A DNA stretch of 64,000 nucleotides from Temnothorax longispinosus (Eukaryota; Arthropoda; Insecta; Hymenoptera; Formicidae), in contig NC_092369.1 of assembly GCF_030848805.1 (NCBI RefSeq), positions 12,313,199 to 12,377,198 of the forward strand. The letters are read 5' to 3'. The position numbers and the translations under genes were made by a program. Position 1 is the stretch's first letter; the number at the start of each line of letters is the position of its first letter. Shown here piece after piece: positions 63,829 to 64,000 of the stretch. The notes beneath the pieces are model-generated. The model made no database searches. It had not been told where the DNA came from and saw nothing but the letters and a program-made list of their open reading frames with translations.

Positions 63829-64000
63829 CGAAAGAGCGACCGCGGGTTATACCGACGAGTTGTCGAGTCATCTAGTTATGTTTAAACAGAGCTATTATCT
63901 CAGAATATAAAACGAGGAGCTTTAAGGAGCGCTTAATCAACCTGTCAATTTTCTATCGGTGCTTCGTAAATTTCAATATGTATGACACATACGCAATGTA

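Larger units (their letters stand above)
63283..64000. other. 3' region of the SLC17-like gene and flank
   Basis: It holds the 3' untranslated region up to the poly(A) signal, then a hairpin-forming segment (63769-63828). No further exon is supported before the window ends. Confidence 0.5.

Noticed and set aside
1..64000. tRNA, rRNA, CRISPR or operon-like structures
   Set aside because: No TTCGANNC-type T-arm in a cloverleaf context, no spaced identical repeats of CRISPR type, and all genes are spliced; a tRNAscan-SE run would be decisive for tRNAs.

Overview
This is eukaryotic nuclear DNA from an insect, most likely a hymenopteran and probably an ant. The order and family are inferred from gene content, compact AT-rich introns and CpG-containing exons, not proven. 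All genes are multi-exon with GT-AG introns (one GC-AG), some promoters have a TATA box at the expected distance from an initiator, and the intergenic DNA holds many short terminal-inverted-repeat (TIR) elements. There are no bacterial operons, CRISPR arrays, rRNA genes or tRNA genes that I can see. Exon models were built by hand by reading splice sites and checking phase, and every model listed closes in frame.

Layout: (1) 1.7-9.0 kb, + strand: a Tret1-like sugar transporter with a TATA/Inr promoter, a non-coding first exon and five coding exons. (2) 9-13 kb: non-coding, rich in repeats. (3) 13.1-17.9 kb, - strand: the ANKRD28/44/52 family (PP6 regulatory ankyrin subunit), 17 exons. (4) 19.4-24.2 kb, + strand: MMS22L, a replication-fork repair factor, 19 exons. 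(5) 24.7-26.2 kb, - strand: an HMG20A/B-like HMG-box protein. (6) 27.2-27.9 kb, + strand: OSTC. (7) 28.8-29.7 kb, - strand: CIB2-like EF-hand protein. (8) 30.3-31.0 kb, + strand: a 50-residue TOM6-like protein. (9) 31.8-38.7 kb, + strand: MROH1-like HEAT-repeat protein, 22 exons. (10) 39.6-40.5 kb, - strand: an unrecognised four-exon gene (233 aa). (11) 41.2-42.3 kb, - strand: CCDC28-like. (12) a 500-N assembly gap. (13) 44.2-44.8 kb, + strand: ATG12. (14) 45.1-48.8 kb, - strand: CFAP52 (WDR16) with an added C-terminal tail. (15) 49.4-49.8 kb, + strand: an isolated two-exon remnant resembling the HMMR C-terminus. (16) 51.1-63.3 kb, + strand: an SLC17/sialin-like transporter whose 25-base first coding exon is separated from the rest by a 10-kb intron carrying several TIR elements.

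The genes do not form a pathway. The window is an ordinary gene-dense stretch with several head-to-head pairs (ANKRD28/MMS22L, HMG20/OSTC, CIB2/TOM6, CCDC28/ATG12) that may share promoter regions. I found no clearly new biological system. The most unusual items are the orphan four-exon gene, the tail on CFAP52, the HMMR-like remnant, a GC-AG intron and the collection of TIR elements, including a mariner deletion derivative that still encodes the end of its transposase.
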